From JBQTHD01 sp052390275 (lineage in GTDB: Bacteria > Actinomycetota > Acidimicrobiia > Acidimicrobiales > AC-14): a DNA stretch of 61,437 bases. The position numbers and the translations under genes are program-made. The stretch is taken from the NCBI GenBank assembly GCA_052390275.1, contig JBQTHD010000020.1, positions 1 to 61,437 on the forward strand, in the 5' to 3' direction. This document shows, piece by piece, positions 47,001 to 53,951 of the stretch; the stretch's first letter is position 1; each line of letters begins with the position of its first letter. The notes beneath the pieces are model-generated. The model ran no database searches, had not been told where the DNA came from, and saw only the letters and a list, made by a program, of their open reading frames with translations.

Positions 47001-47079
47001 GCGCCTCGACTCCCCCGGCCGCGGTTGCCGCCGCGGCGATCCGAGAGCCGCCCAGATCGATGCCCAGTTGGTAGGTCAT
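44059..47079 (-). CDS. Hsp70-like ATPase domain fused to TM, Ig-like (Big2) domain and Pro/Thr tail
   Basis: A 1006-residue protein. Residues 1-360 form an Hsp70/actin-like ATPase: phosphate-1 motif IDLGGSRIA, phosphate-2 region VYHLGGSRLEVALF where the canonical Asp is His, and adenosine motif IIAAGGSATVPAV. There is no substrate-binding domain. An acidic disordered linker (about 360-630) contains an 18-bp repeat region. A membrane segment VVAGVVMAVLAAAVAGVFV (about 636-655) precedes an extracytoplasmic part. That part holds a bacterial Ig-like (Big2) domain near 800-885, with VAFSSADLNVASVEAGVVTG and GSTVITAQVGDLRQEVRV, and a PPTTAPPTT-type tail to the end. It looks like a transmembrane link between cytoplasmic ATP binding and the wall. 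Function unknown. Confidence 0.85.
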   Translation of the reverse strand: MTYQLGIDLGGSRIAAAATAAGGVEALKLGRFTDSMAAELTRMGNGTFRAGKPPADVDPAAVARNFTARVGDPVPLMLGGHSATGDELVGHLLREVLDRVRTLRRGPPDRVALAHPASWITSQVEALLVAAARAGMGGPLCLTIPEAVALDHHQRSPVAPGEVVAVYHLGGSRLEVALFGRTTDRFVSLGEAGGIDDAGGADMDQAVFAFVTSSLAAVVETMDVNDPETARAMAIIRQRCVAAKEQLSSEDQTVIDVDLGLHSHQLTLQRDAFDLMVRPMLIDTVESLVATAEAAGVALVDIATIIAAGGSATVPAVAETLRRRLRRPVVVSCQPDLAAARGAALLAQDELFLSGPSLGEIGSEFSSRPRLDPRPRSESSARLAGSAGMAGLAGRAVGDELGPLGDLDLASFGSMQTTPSPPPGPGATNEPDSDPFAGLDLDLILPAASVVGPAGVVGPAGVVAPASIGAPASIGGGMSNGDPADLALLSEVSRLDETSRFSTADLLDEPDVADSGSVDELAFLDEELLLDEEARLTDAGLAGDLDREGDPDGRLRQDAEGEAYEERVLVDGTANHRAVTGVDLLSDSMVLPPFDDERDEWSDLDGSAPGGSPPGRLTPADPYDGPVDPTQGKRKLVVAGVVMAVLAAAVAGVFVRSRPEPARPSPTIYAFTPTELANGMLLTRIWRLSGVQGDRLRSEITLTNQNSEPVTDFYDEVIPKSVAGSVDLIAFEPPFDEVIQADPVVRFQITALPPNGRFPITYSVTVASDGNSQARLDSLAADQAREEAAYKGESAGSRLASLEVNPPALSLVPGQAAPLAVSGAMSDGRPAPVEILRAVAFSSADLNVASVEAGVVTGVGPGSTVITAQVGDLRQEVRVTVLGASGTPRPPVTRRPDPDSTNPPDTDPPATGPPVTEPPVTEPPTTSATTLQPPTTRPTTTAPPTTAPPTTAPPTTAPPTTAPPTTGGPTTTAGPTTTSGPTTTTPPTTAPPTTGGPSTTGPPDTF
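44100..44380 (-). repeat. Pro/Thr-coding low-complexity repeat
   Basis: Runs of GGTGGTCGGGGGAGC-like units on the plus strand encode PPTTA and TEPPVTEPP pentapeptide-type repeats in the C-terminal tail of the Hsp70-like protein. Such tails often span the peptidoglycan layer. Confidence 0.85.
45661..45735 (-). repeat. 18-bp tandem repeat, about four copies
   Basis: Units built on GGACCGACGACGCCGGCC encode VVGPAG / VVAPAS / IGAPAS hexapeptides inside the cytoplasmic linker of the Hsp70-like protein. The copies are graded in divergence from one side to the other. Confidence 0.8.
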
Positions 47080-47377
47080 GGGCAGCGTTTGGCTGACAGC
47101 CTCAGCGCCGTCAGGATTGGGGCCGCCCGGAACGGACGGGCGGCGGCGGGATTGGCCAAGCCGATTCCTCCTGTTCGTCTCCAGAGTACGGCGGCCCGGG
47201 CCATTCGACTACCCGGCGGCGACATCGAATGACGATCGTCGGTCCGGCCGCCGGCGCCGGGCCCTGGCGTGGTCGGTTCCGGGGTGCCGCCTGGTCGGTT
47301 CGGCCGCCGGTTGGTTAGCCTCCGGGCCATCGCCGCCGGGCTAGGGGTCCGCCGGGGACGAGGGGGTAGCCGGGGTT

Positions 47378-48379
47378 TTGTTGTTTGCTCGCCAATCGCC
47401 GAGGTCGAACGCTGATGGGGCACCAAGGGCCTCATCGTGGCCGCGGGTGCTCAGCGCTCTTGCGGTGGCGGTCGGCCTGGTGGCCGGTGGTTCATCGGCC
47501 TGGGCTGGCCCACTGGAGGATCGCCGTCGGGAGGCGGTCCGGCTCACCACTGAACTGGAATCCCAGGCTCGGGTCATTGTCGATCTGAGCCGGCGGTCTC
47601 AACGGGCGGCCGAGACCCTGGCGGGGGTGTCCGGCGAGGTGGACAAGGCCCAGACGGAAATGGTGGCCGCCGAGGAGCGCCACCAGTTGGCGCGACGCCG
47701 CCTGGCGGCCGACGCCCAGTTGGCCTACATCGAGGGCCGCCCGACCCGGATGTTCAGCCTTCGGGAACCCGCCGGGTCGCCGGAGGCGCTCAGCCGGGGG
47801 GCCTACCTGCGCATCGTGGCCAGCCGGGGGACCGCGGCGCTGGAGGACCTGCGCAGCGTGCGCGAGGAGTTGGCCCGACACCGCCTGCGCCTGAGTGAAG
47901 CCCGGGAGCGGGCCCGGGGACAGGTCCAGGTAGCGCGTAAGGAGGAGGACGCCGCCCGCCAGGCGGTGACGGCCCAACGGTCGCTGCTGCGGCGGGTCAA
48001 CGGCGAGGTGGCCGAGATGGTCCGCCAGGAACAGGCCCGCCGCGACGCGGCGGCCGTTGCCCGCCAGCGGGCGCCATCCGCACCGGCGGCCCGGAGTCAG
48101 GCCCCCTCCCGGTCCCGTCTGGTGCCCAGCGGCCCGGATTCGGCCCCCGGGGTGATCGATGAGGTCTTTGGCTGTATCCGTCAGTTGGAATCGGGCAACC
48201 GCTACGGGATCGGCAACGGTGGCGCATATCAGTTCCTCGACTCCACCTGGCGTTCGTTGGGGTACTCCGGCTCCGCCCAGGAAGCGAGCCCCGCGGTTCA
48301 GGACGAGGCGGCTCGCCGGCTCCAGGCCCGCAGCGGGTGGGGCCAGTGGACCACCGCCCGCCTGTGCGGGCGGCCCTGA
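47378..48379 (+). CDS. Secreted coiled-coil protein with Rpf-like transglycosylase domain
   Basis: A 333-residue exported protein. The signal peptide (residues about 20-43, VLSALAVAVGLVAGGSSAWA) is followed by a long helical coiled coil (about 47-225) like those in front of RipA/NlpC-type cell-wall hydrolases. An Arg/Ser/Pro linker comes next. The C-terminal resuscitation-promoting-factor-like lysozyme domain (about 262-333) has Glu in CIRQLESGNRYGI at the catalytic position, GGAYQFLDSTW and WTTARLCG, with two Cys placed for a disulfide. Start TTG 47378. GTG 47447 is an alternative. Expected to cut glycan strands at the septum or during regrowth. Confidence 0.82.
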   Translation: MLFARQSPRSNADGAPRASSWPRVLSALAVAVGLVAGGSSAWAGPLEDRRREAVRLTTELESQARVIVDLSRRSQRAAETLAGVSGEVDKAQTEMVAAEERHQLARRRLAADAQLAYIEGRPTRMFSLREPAGSPEALSRGAYLRIVASRGTAALEDLRSVREELARHRLRLSEARERARGQVQVARKEEDAARQAVTAQRSLLRRVNGEVAEMVRQEQARRDAAAVARQRAPSAPAARSQAPSRSRLVPSGPDSAPGVIDEVFGCIRQLESGNRYGIGNGGAYQFLDSTWRSLGYSGSAQEASPAVQDEAARRLQARSGWGQWTTARLCGRP

Positions 48380-48447
48380 CCGCCAAGCACTTCCCGCCCA
48401 GGCCCGCCTGCCACCAGCGGCCCAGGCACCCGGGTTGGATCAGCCCA

Positions 48448-49869
48448 TCAGGTCTCGATGCGTTGGCCGAGGGTGATGGTGATGTCCTGCTCGTCACCGT
48501 TACGCAGGATTCGTAGAGCCACCTTCTCGCCGGGCCGACGGGCCCGGATGAGCCCACCCAGTTCCGCTGGCCCGGCTACCGGTTGGCTGCCCACCGCAAC
48601 GATCCGGTCGCCGGCCAGCAAGCCGGCGTCGGCCGCGGCCGAACCCTCGTCCACCGTGACGAGGTCAGCGCCGGGGCTGCCGTCTGCGGGAACCTCGGAG
48701 CGGATCCCGAGGAAGGCCCCCACCGGGGCGGGTTCACCCTTGCGGGCGCGTTCCACGAACTCCATCGCCGTGTCGATGGGGATGGCGAAGCCGATGTTCT
48801 GCGCCCCGCCCCGAACTGCAGTGTTGATTCCCACCACTTCTCCGGCGGTGTTGATCAGCGGGCCGCCGGAGTTGCCAGGGTTGATGGCCGCATCGGTCTG
48901 GATCATCCCGGTCAGGGAGTCGACCGAACGACCCAGGGCCGAGACGATGCCCCGGGTCACGCTGGGGTCGCCCCGAAGTCCCAGGGCGTTGCCGATAGCG
49001 ACCACGTCGTCCCCGGGCCGCAGTTCCGACGAGCGGCCGAGCCTGGCCGGGGTCAGCCCGGAGGCATCGCGGATCTTGAGCAGGGCCAGATCGCCCTCGG
49101 GGTAGCTGTCGATCAGGTCCACCCGGCGGGACTGGTTCTCCCCGGCCACGTTGACGCTCAGTTGCCGGGCCCCGTCGATCACGTGGGCGTTCGTCAAGAC
49201 TTCTCCGTCGGCGGTGAGCACCAGTCCGGTGCCCGCCCCCTGGCCGGTCCGAATGCTGACCACAGAGCGCTCCACCGCTACCACCAGGTCGCCCACGTCT
49301 CCGCCGCCGGGCGAGATGGGTCGAGGAGCCAGGGTGGCCGCCGGGCCAGCCGTCGGGTTAGCGGGGGACGGGGCGCCGTTATCGGCGACGGTGGCCCCGA
49401 CGAGGCCGCCCACCCCGCCGGCGGCCAGGGCCAGGACGGTGGTCAGCGCCGCCCACCGACCGGGACGAACGGTGGGCGGCGCCTTGGCGGTCCCGGTCCA
49501 ACCGGTCGGGGCCAGGGGCTCGGTCCGGTAGCGGGGCGGCGAAGGTTCCGGCGCGGCCCAGGGCCCCAGGGGGCCCGGGTTGGCGGGCGAGCCTGCGGCG
49601 GTGGCGGGACCCGTGGGGAGGGGACCCGCGGGGAGAGGGCCCGTAGCGGAAGGGCCCGTGGCGGAGGCGCCCGTGGCGGAGGCGCCGGGAGAGACGGGTG
49701 CGTTGGGGGGAGGCGGAAGTTCCATCGGGGCAGTGTCTACCCCGATGGAGGACCGAACTGGTTGGCGGGCCACAGCCGCCGGGGCCGACCGAGTCCCGCG
49801 GCCCCCGGGCACGCTCACAGGTTCGACTGGGATGGGCAGGGTCGGGTCGGTTGGGTTGATGGGTTCCAC
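48448..49869 (-). CDS. HtrA/DegP-family membrane serine protease (PepD-like)
   Basis: A 473-residue protease with a long Pro/Ala-rich cytoplasmic N-terminus, including 5-residue SATGx repeats, and one membrane anchor at about 139-160. The trypsin-like domain has His229 (TNAHVID), Asp260 (GDLALLKI) and Ser334 (GNSGGPL). A single PDZ domain ends the protein (about 372-465, with DAGLLAGDRIVAVGSQPV). It lies 4 bp after the histidine kinase gene, in the order regulator, kinase, protease, as in the mycobacterial mprA-mprB-pepD cell-envelope stress operon. Start GTG. Confidence 0.93.
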   Translation of the reverse strand: MEPINPTDPTLPIPVEPVSVPGGRGTRSAPAAVARQPVRSSIGVDTAPMELPPPPNAPVSPGASATGASATGPSATGPLPAGPLPTGPATAAGSPANPGPLGPWAAPEPSPPRYRTEPLAPTGWTGTAKAPPTVRPGRWAALTTVLALAAGGVGGLVGATVADNGAPSPANPTAGPAATLAPRPISPGGGDVGDLVVAVERSVVSIRTGQGAGTGLVLTADGEVLTNAHVIDGARQLSVNVAGENQSRRVDLIDSYPEGDLALLKIRDASGLTPARLGRSSELRPGDDVVAIGNALGLRGDPSVTRGIVSALGRSVDSLTGMIQTDAAINPGNSGGPLINTAGEVVGINTAVRGGAQNIGFAIPIDTAMEFVERARKGEPAPVGAFLGIRSEVPADGSPGADLVTVDEGSAAADAGLLAGDRIVAVGSQPVAGPAELGGLIRARRPGEKVALRILRNGDEQDITITLGQRIET

Positions 49870-49873
49870 GGCG

Positions 49874-51535
49874 TCACGCTCCTTGAAGCGGCGGGGACTG
49901 AGCCGGCGGGGACTGAGCCGGCGGGGGAGGGGACTGAGCCCGCGGGGACTGAGCCGGCGGTGACTGGAGTACTGATCGGGGGAATACGGCGGCGGCGTCA
50001 GGCAAACGGGAGGCCGGGCCGGGACCGGGGCGAGAGGAAGGCGGCTCGTCCACCGGGCCGGCCGAGGGAGGCAGGATCAGCCGGGCCACCGAGCCTCCTC
50101 CGCCGGGCCGGTTGGTCAGGCTGACCCGACCGTGGTGAGCGTCGGCTGTCTGGGCCACGATGGCCAGCCCCAGCCCCGAACCCGGCAGGGTCCGGGCCGA
50201 ACGGGCCCGGTAGAAGCGATCGAAGACCCGGTCGGCATCCTCCGGGGCTAGCCCGGGGCCCCGGTCGCCCACCTCCACCAGGCCCGGCCCCACCCGCATC
50301 GCTACCGGCTCACCCGGGGGCGAAAACTTGCAGGCGTTGTCGACGAGGTTGGAGATGGCCCGGTCCAGGGAGGATCGGCGGCCTCGAACCCAGGCGGGCG
50401 CGGGGTCGGCGGTTTCGTCGCCGGCATCGGCCACGGTGACGACCCGGCCAGTGCGCCGGCTGAATCGTGCCGCCACCTCGGCGGCCAGGTCGGCCAGGTC
50501 GACGTCGCCCAGGTCCTCGCCGGAGAAATCGGAGGTGGACAACTCCACCAACTCGTCCACCAACTTGGTGATCTCCGACAGTTCGGCCCGGGTCTCGGCC
50601 AGCACCTGGCGGCGCTCGGAGGCATCCAGATCCGGGGCCCGTTCCAGGAAGGCCACGTTGGTGCCAATGGCCGTCAGCGGAGTCTTGAGTTCGTGTCCGG
50701 CGTCGGCCACCAGGTTGGACTGGGCCCGGCGGGACTGCGCCAGGGCCTCGAGCATGGCGTTGAAGCTGGCGGCCAGCCGGCCCAACTCGCCCGCGCCCGG
50801 GCCTGGAACCGGGGTGGCCAGGTCCTGGGTGGTTGCCACCCGCTGGCAGGCGGCACTCAAGGTCTCGATGGGTCCGGTCACCCGGCGGGCCAGCAACCAG
50901 CCGGCCAGGGCGGCCAGGGCGGTGCCGGTGATGACGATTATTCCCAGCCGGAGCCGAAGGCCGGCCAGCACCTCCTGGGTCGGGCCCAAAGTCCGGGCCA
51001 ACTGCACTTGGTGGCCGGTGCGCAGCCTTGCGGTGAGCATGCGGTAGTCCCCGCCCGGGAGCGCTATGTCGCTGAAGGTGGCCCCCCCCTCGGGCGATGA
51101 GGGGCCGGGGGCCGATGTGGCCGAGACAGGAAGAGGAGGTTGACCGGGAAGCGTGACCACCACCTGGCCGGCTCGGTCCGAAACCTGGACGACCAGATCC
51201 AGCTCCACCAGGCGGCCGGGGCCGTGGAAGGCGCCCAGAGCTTCGAACAGTCGGCGGGGGTCGCCGCGGGCAGGCCCGCCGAATCGCAGCTCCCGGGTGA
51301 AGCCGGCCATGCGGGCCAGCAGCAGCCCGTCGACCTCGGCCCGCAGTTCGCGCCGGGTGCTGTCGTAGGCCAGCCAGGTTCCGCCGACCACGGCCGCGGC
51401 CACCAGGGCGGCCGTCATGACTGCCAGGCGAGTTCGCAGGCTGATGATGGGGGTGGAGGCCAAGGCCTCTAGTGCTCCGTTTCGCAAGTCATGTTGACGT
51501 GTCGCCGAGCGCTCGGCGTCGAGAGCAAGGCGCAC
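49874..51535 (-). CDS. Two-component sensor histidine kinase (MprB-like)
   Basis: A 553-residue membrane kinase. TM1 at about 36-56 and TM2 at about 198-217 flank an extracytoplasmic sensor of about 140 residues. HAMP follows (about 217-270), then HisKA with His281 in DAGHELKTPLTAI and a HATPase domain with SNLVDNACKFSP, GDRGPGLAPEDADRVF and GSGLGLAIV. The C-terminal tail is unusual, a run of SPPAQ pentapeptides encoded by 15-bp repeats. The start is uncertain: GTG 51535, or TTG 51463 which begins just before the TM1 region. Partner of the regulator and protease genes beside it. Confidence 0.92.
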   Translation of the reverse strand: MRLALDAERSATRQHDLRNGALEALASTPIISLRTRLAVMTAALVAAAVVGGTWLAYDSTRRELRAEVDGLLLARMAGFTRELRFGGPARGDPRRLFEALGAFHGPGRLVELDLVVQVSDRAGQVVVTLPGQPPLPVSATSAPGPSSPEGGATFSDIALPGGDYRMLTARLRTGHQVQLARTLGPTQEVLAGLRLRLGIIVITGTALAALAGWLLARRVTGPIETLSAACQRVATTQDLATPVPGPGAGELGRLAASFNAMLEALAQSRRAQSNLVADAGHELKTPLTAIGTNVAFLERAPDLDASERRQVLAETRAELSEITKLVDELVELSTSDFSGEDLGDVDLADLAAEVAARFSRRTGRVVTVADAGDETADPAPAWVRGRRSSLDRAISNLVDNACKFSPPGEPVAMRVGPGLVEVGDRGPGLAPEDADRVFDRFYRARSARTLPGSGLGLAIVAQTADAHHGRVSLTNRPGGGGSVARLILPPSAGPVDEPPSSRPGPGPASRLPDAAAVFPRSVLQSPPAQSPRAQSPPPPAQSPPAQSPPLQGA

Positions 51536-51632
51536 CGGAGCCTCGATACCCTGGCCGTATTGGGGCGAGGAGCAACGCAGCTGTCGGCGTCGAGAGCCGG
51601 CGAGACGTAACTGGAACCTGCGAAACGGTGCA

Positions 51633-52391
51633 CTAGTCCCGGGGGGGTCGCAAGGAGTAGCCCACGCCGCGGACGGTATGGATGAGGCGAGACTCCCCGG
51701 GGGCTTCCAGCTTGCGGCGGAGATAGCTGATGTACACGTCGAGGGACTTCGACGAGGTCTCGAAGTCGTATCCCCAGATCCGCTCGTAGATCTGGTCCCG
51801 GGTGAGCACGAAGCCGGTGTTGCGGGTCAGCAGTTCCAACAGGTCGAACTCCGTCTTGGTCAGGTCCACCTCCCGGTCCCCCCGATACGCCTGACGCCGG
51901 GCCGGGTCCACCACCAGGTCCCCGGCCCGGAGGACGTCAGGATCACCGCTGGGCGATCCGCGGCCATTGCCGACAGCCGGAGACGGGTCGCTCCGGCGCA
52001 GGAGGGCGCGGATTCGGGCCAGCAGCTCCTCCAGGGCAAAGGGCTTGACCAGGTAGTCATCGGCCCCGGCATCGAGGCCGGCCACCCGGTCGGGAACCTG
52101 ACTGCGGGCGGTCAGCATGAGTACCGGGGTGCGGTTGCCCGTTGCCCGCAACTGTCGGCAGGTTTCGAGCCCGTCGAGCACCGGCATCATCACGTCCAGC
52201 ACGATCACATCCGGAGGCCGCCGGGCCACCGCCTCCAGTGCCTGGGACCCATCGGCGGCCAGCAGCACGTCGTAACCCTCAAAGGTCAGAACCCGGGCGA
52301 TCGATCGGCGGACGTTCTCGTCGTCCTCGGCCACCAGCACCACCGCTGTCGGCGGCCCTGGGGACGACGGCGCCGCGGACGAGGGGCTCAT
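51633..52391 (-). CDS. OmpR-family response regulator (MprA-like)
   Basis: A 252-residue DNA-binding regulator. The receiver domain shows the acidic pair Asp23/Asp24, the phosphorylation site Asp66 in VLDVMMP, Thr94 and Lys116. After a Gly/Ser/Asp linker the winged helix contains DLTKTEFDLLELLTRN, RIWGYDFETSSKSLDVYISY and IHTVRGVGYSLR. ATG 52391 gives a short Ser/Pro leader. An upstream ATG in frame adds only Arg/Pro-rich residues and was not chosen. First gene of the regulator-kinase-protease series. Confidence 0.93.
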   Translation of the reverse strand: MSPSSAAPSSPGPPTAVVLVAEDDENVRRSIARVLTFEGYDVLLAADGSQALEAVARRPPDVIVLDVMMPVLDGLETCRQLRATGNRTPVLMLTARSQVPDRVAGLDAGADDYLVKPFALEELLARIRALLRRSDPSPAVGNGRGSPSGDPDVLRAGDLVVDPARRQAYRGDREVDLTKTEFDLLELLTRNTGFVLTRDQIYERIWGYDFETSSKSLDVYISYLRRKLEAPGESRLIHTVRGVGYSLRPPRD

Positions 52392-52512
52392 GGGCGGCCA
52401 GGGTATGGACCGGCGGGACCGGCCCATACCCTGCTTCGACGGCACGGGTTGGTGGAGGAAGGGATTTGGCCCTGGTGGCCATGGGTGTGGCCTCCAGGGT
52501 CCCGGTGGTGGT

Positions 52513-53205
52513 TCAGTTGGCCTGCGGCCCGGGCCGCAACCTTTGCGGCCCACCCGGCCGCCTTCCCTCAGGACCACCGGGTCGGTGGCCTTCGTTCACC
52601 CGGGTGGAGATGCGCTCGCCCAGTTCGGCGATCAGTTCATCCGCCCGCTCCCGAGTCAATCGGCCGTTCTCGACCGCCTGGTTGAGGTGGGAGGTGGCTT
52701 CGGCCACCAGGGCATCGATCACCCGCTGGACGTCGACCCCTTTGGCCTGGGCCACCTGGGCCATGGTCTGGCCGTCCCTGAGTGCCTGGCCCAACTCGGC
52801 CGTGGTCATCCCCAGGGCCTCGGCGGCAGCGGCCAGGCCGAGGCCGTGGCGGACACCCATCCCATGAGGACCGGGGCCACCGGGGTGGGCGGGCCGGGCC
52901 TCACGGAGCGCGGCGATGACCGCATCCCCCTGGGTTCGGTTGATGGTGCCGTCCTCGACCAGACGGTCGATCACTCCGCTGACGAGGCGCTCAGGATCCG
53001 GCCTACCTCGAACCCCGTCGGCGGAGTCCTTCGTGGCGGAGTCCTTTGAGGCGGAGTCCTTCGTGGCGGAGTCCTTCGTGGCGGTGTCGAAGGCGGCGGC
53101 ATCGGTCTCGGCCCCGGCGGTGATCGGTCCGAAGAAGGCGGCGCCGGCCCCCAGGCCGGTCATGAGCGTTCCGGCGATGGCGGTGGCGGCAATGGAGCAT
53201 CGCAT
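52513..53205 (-). CDS. Secreted helical-repeat protein next to the two-component operon
   Basis: A 230-residue exported protein. AGAGGAG about 10 bases upstream supports ATG 53205, and the product starts with a signal peptide (IAATAIAGTLMTGLGAGAAF). A TKDSA/SKDSA 15-bp repeat block follows (about residues 41-63). Two helical units then read RLVSGVIDRLVEDGTINRTQ and LNQAVENGRLTRERADELIA, with LGMTTAELGQALRDGQTMAQ between. Such DGTI-type helical repeats occur in small secreted proteins of many Gram-positives. The tail is Arg/Gly/Pro-rich. Being 121 bp upstream of the regulator on the same strand, it may be its target or a co-sensor. Confidence 0.7.
   Translation of the reverse strand: MRCSIAATAIAGTLMTGLGAGAAFFGPITAGAETDAAAFDTATKDSATKDSASKDSATKDSADGVRGRPDPERLVSGVIDRLVEDGTINRTQGDAVIAALREARPAHPGGPGPHGMGVRHGLGLAAAAEALGMTTAELGQALRDGQTMAQVAQAKGVDVQRVIDALVAEATSHLNQAVENGRLTRERADELIAELGERISTRVNEGHRPGGPEGRRPGGPQRLRPGPQAN
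53020..53090 (-). repeat. 15-bp tandem repeat, about four copies
   Basis: Units of GTGGCGGAGTCCTTC, with small changes, encode TKDSA/SKDSA pentapeptides just after the signal peptide of the secreted helical-repeat protein. Confidence 0.85.
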
Positions 53206-53463
53206 CTGATCTGTCTCCTCTGTTCGCATGGCCCGGTTTCACTTATCCGGGTCTCGGTCCGGGCTCGGGACCCGGCGGAGACCATGTTCGAGCCTACGGA
53301 TTAGGAGTTGGTTGGGGTGGATTGAGAATCGCCTAAGAACCGAGGCGCCGATGGATCACGAACTTCGAAGCATCGAAGGAAGCATCGAAAGATTCGCCAG
53401 GAGCACATGTCGCCGGGTCGACCGTAGGGGGACCGGACGACCACCGGCGAGGGGCGCCGGGGG

Positions 53464-53949
53464 GTGTGTGAGACTCCCGAGGTGCTCCTGGCCGGCCGGG
53501 AAGGCAATCAGTTGGAGATGGCCGTCCTCGGTTACCAGTTCCCCGATGAACAGACGGACCCGTGGGACTCGAACTGGCTGCTTGTGGGGGTGAGGGTGGT
53601 GTCGCCCGCCGGCAGTTGGGAGGTGGTCGATCCCTGCCTGACCACCTGGGAGGCCGCCAGCCTGGTGGGGTGGTTGGTCAAGGCGGTGGGCCACTCTGAC
53701 CAGGCCGGCCCCATGACCTTCACCGAGCCCAACCTGTGTGTCTCGGTACGGCCCAAGCCCCGGTCGCCCAAGCGGGTGCTGATGAGCGCCCAACTGGCCC
53801 TGGAACTGCGCCCGCCCTGGTCCGGTGCGGCCGGAGCCGACCGGCTGGACGTGGATCTGGATCTGGACAGGGCGGATCTGGCCCGGGCAGCGGCTTCGCT
53901 GTTGGCCGACGTGGTCCGGTTTCCCCGGCGAGGGGACCCGCCCCAGTAA
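53464..53949 (+). CDS. WapI-immunity-like small protein
   Basis: A 161-residue protein from GTG 53464. The centre reads LEMAVLGYQFPDEQTDPWDS followed by NWLLVGVRVVSPAGSWEVVD, PCLTTWEAASLVGWL. This is the pattern of the WapI family, named for immunity to a contact-dependent toxin but widespread without toxins. The C-terminal half is acidic, with LDVDLDLDRADL. No toxin gene is nearby. Its stop is only two bases before the lepA ATG, so it forms an operon with lepA. Role unknown. Confidence 0.65.
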   Translation: MCETPEVLLAGREGNQLEMAVLGYQFPDEQTDPWDSNWLLVGVRVVSPAGSWEVVDPCLTTWEAASLVGWLVKAVGHSDQAGPMTFTEPNLCVSVRPKPRSPKRVLMSAQLALELRPPWSGAAGADRLDVDLDLDRADLARAAASLLADVVRFPRRGDPPQ

Positions 53950-53951
53950 CC

